Positions 45,374 to 46,081 of a stretch of DNA of 46,081 nucleotides are shown here, piece after piece. Origin of the DNA: Gallionella sp. Its GTDB lineage: Bacteria > Pseudomonadota > Gammaproteobacteria > Burkholderiales > Gallionellaceae. The DNA lies in NCBI GenBank assembly GCA_030645535.1, contig JAUSNM010000037.1, positions 1 to 46,081 of the forward strand. Direction: 5' to 3'. Both the position numbers and the translations under genes were made by a program. Positions within the stretch are counted from its first letter, which is position 1; each line of letters starts with the position of its first letter. Below the pieces are notes generated by a model. That model was not told the DNA's origin. It ran no database searches and saw only the letters and a list, made by a program, of their open reading frames with translations.

Positions 45374-46081
45374 CTAGATCCGGCAACTGCCAAATTTACC
45401 GCGAGGAATATCGTTCAGCGCAGGGTGCTCCTCATTCAGGCCAAAAAACTCCAGACGCAGTTCGATTCGACGGCTTTCCTCCAGCGATTTTTTTGCGGAA
45501 TTGAACGAATAACCACCGACCAGAAAGTAATCACGCACTTGTTCTTTTTCTGCAGGCGTCAGCACGAATGTCTGATTAAGTGACGGGGACAGCAGCGCGC
45601 ACAACACACGCTGACTGCGTTGCAGGCTTAAATTCAGATTCAGCAGATAATCACCGCGCTGGTCGGCATAGCCCTCTGCAACAATACGTTTGAGCCATTT
45701 ATTACCCAGCTTATCCTGCGCAATCACCAACATCTCTGAAACAAATTGACTCAGGTATTGAGCCTGTTCATTTGACAGCTGTGAACTGCCCGTATCGAAA
45801 CGAGCACGGTCGCCAAAATCAATCACCGCCCGATTCTTGTCAACAGAAATACCCGGGTACTTTTCAGCGGCCTTCTCAATTTTTGCCAGCAACTGTTCAA
45901 TTTCCTGTTCACGTTTTGCTTTGGCGCGATCAGCCTCGGAAATATCGTTGGTGACAGCCAGCAGAGCGACACTCATGACCAGCAGAAACATGACCATCAG
46001 GGCCGTCATCAGATCGGCGAATGAAATCCAGAAAGGTTTTTCACCTTCTTCTTTGTTGCGCCGACCCGGAATCAGAAATTT
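45374..46081 (-). CDS. zorB: MotB/OmpA-like motor protein, ZorB-like (5' end outside window)
   Basis: The frame is open to the window end (235 codons seen). Near the visible N-terminus is one membrane helix with the proton-channel Asp in FWISFADLMTALMVMFLL, as in MotB and ZorB. Then come a coiled coil (ADRAKAKREQEIEQLLAKIE) and an OmpA-like peptidoglycan-binding domain (FDTGSSQLS, EGYADQRGDYLLNLNLSLQRS, RRIELRL). With ZorA it should form a proton-driven motor anchored in the cell wall. The following gene is zorC-like, which separates it from a flagellar MotB. The first residues, and zorA, lie beyond the window. Confidence 0.82.
   Translation of the reverse strand, partial: KFLIPGRRNKEEGEKPFWISFADLMTALMVMFLLVMSVALLAVTNDISEADRAKAKREQEIEQLLAKIEKAAEKYPGISVDKNRAVIDFGDRARFDTGSSQLSNEQAQYLSQFVSEMLVIAQDKLGNKWLKRIVAEGYADQRGDYLLNLNLSLQRSQRVLCALLSPSLNQTFVLTPAEKEQVRDYFLVGGYSFNSAKKSLEESRRIELRLEFFGLNEEHPALNDIPRGKFGSCRI

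Overview
The window most likely comes from a chemolithotrophic betaproteobacterium, probably of the order Nitrosomonadales (Gallionellaceae or ammonia-oxidiser-like). The block thrS-infC-rpmI-rplT-pheS-pheT-ihfA-merR-tRNA-Pro is a typical betaproteobacterial order. A group 3d NAD-linked hydrogenase and an sNOR-type nitric oxide reductase cluster (described from ammonia oxidisers) point the same way. The taxonomic call is inference, because no rRNA is present.

Positions 1-12300 (all minus strand) are a signalling island. It holds two related receiver/kinase modules, of which the second has lost its single-domain regulator by an internal in-frame deletion. It also holds two sensor kinases with a periplasmic CxxCH (heme c-like) domain, a large hybrid kinase, and a hybrid kinase translationally coupled to a receiver-PAS-GGEEF diguanylate cyclase. 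A further hybrid kinase with a MASE3-like membrane sensor lies at 26281-29346 and shares shuffled PAS modules with the one at 5455-8799.

Positions 12600-25960 are a hydrogen/nitric oxide metabolism locus. hypF (a short, Kae1-domain-only form), hypB, hypA and hupE (minus) and hoxF-U-Y-H-W (plus) make and mature a soluble bidirectional NiFe hydrogenase. hypC, hypD and hypE are not in the window. Set between the hyp genes is an NsrR-like regulator and a four-gene operon: a CuA subunit, a heme-copper subunit I whose cross-linking Tyr is replaced by Asn, SenC, and a membrane protein. This is best read as an sNOR nitric oxide reductase under NO-responsive control.

Positions 29400-34500 are mixed: a porin, a TonB-like anchored protein of unknown function, about 0.4 kb of non-coding DNA rich in perfect hairpins, a membrane metallophosphoesterase preceded by two very small coupled ORFs with strong ribosome binding sites, and slyX. 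Positions 34500-42200 (minus) are the housekeeping translation block. Three intergenic repeat elements are present (19541-19669, 38748-38920, 42282-42389).

At the right edge (43781-46081, minus) are an EH_Signature protein (ZorC-like) and a MotB/OmpA-like protein (ZorB-like, cut by the window end). They form part of a Zorya anti-phage system with no zorD after zorC. A NarL-type sensor kinase with a repeat-like in-frame insertion lies convergent to it.
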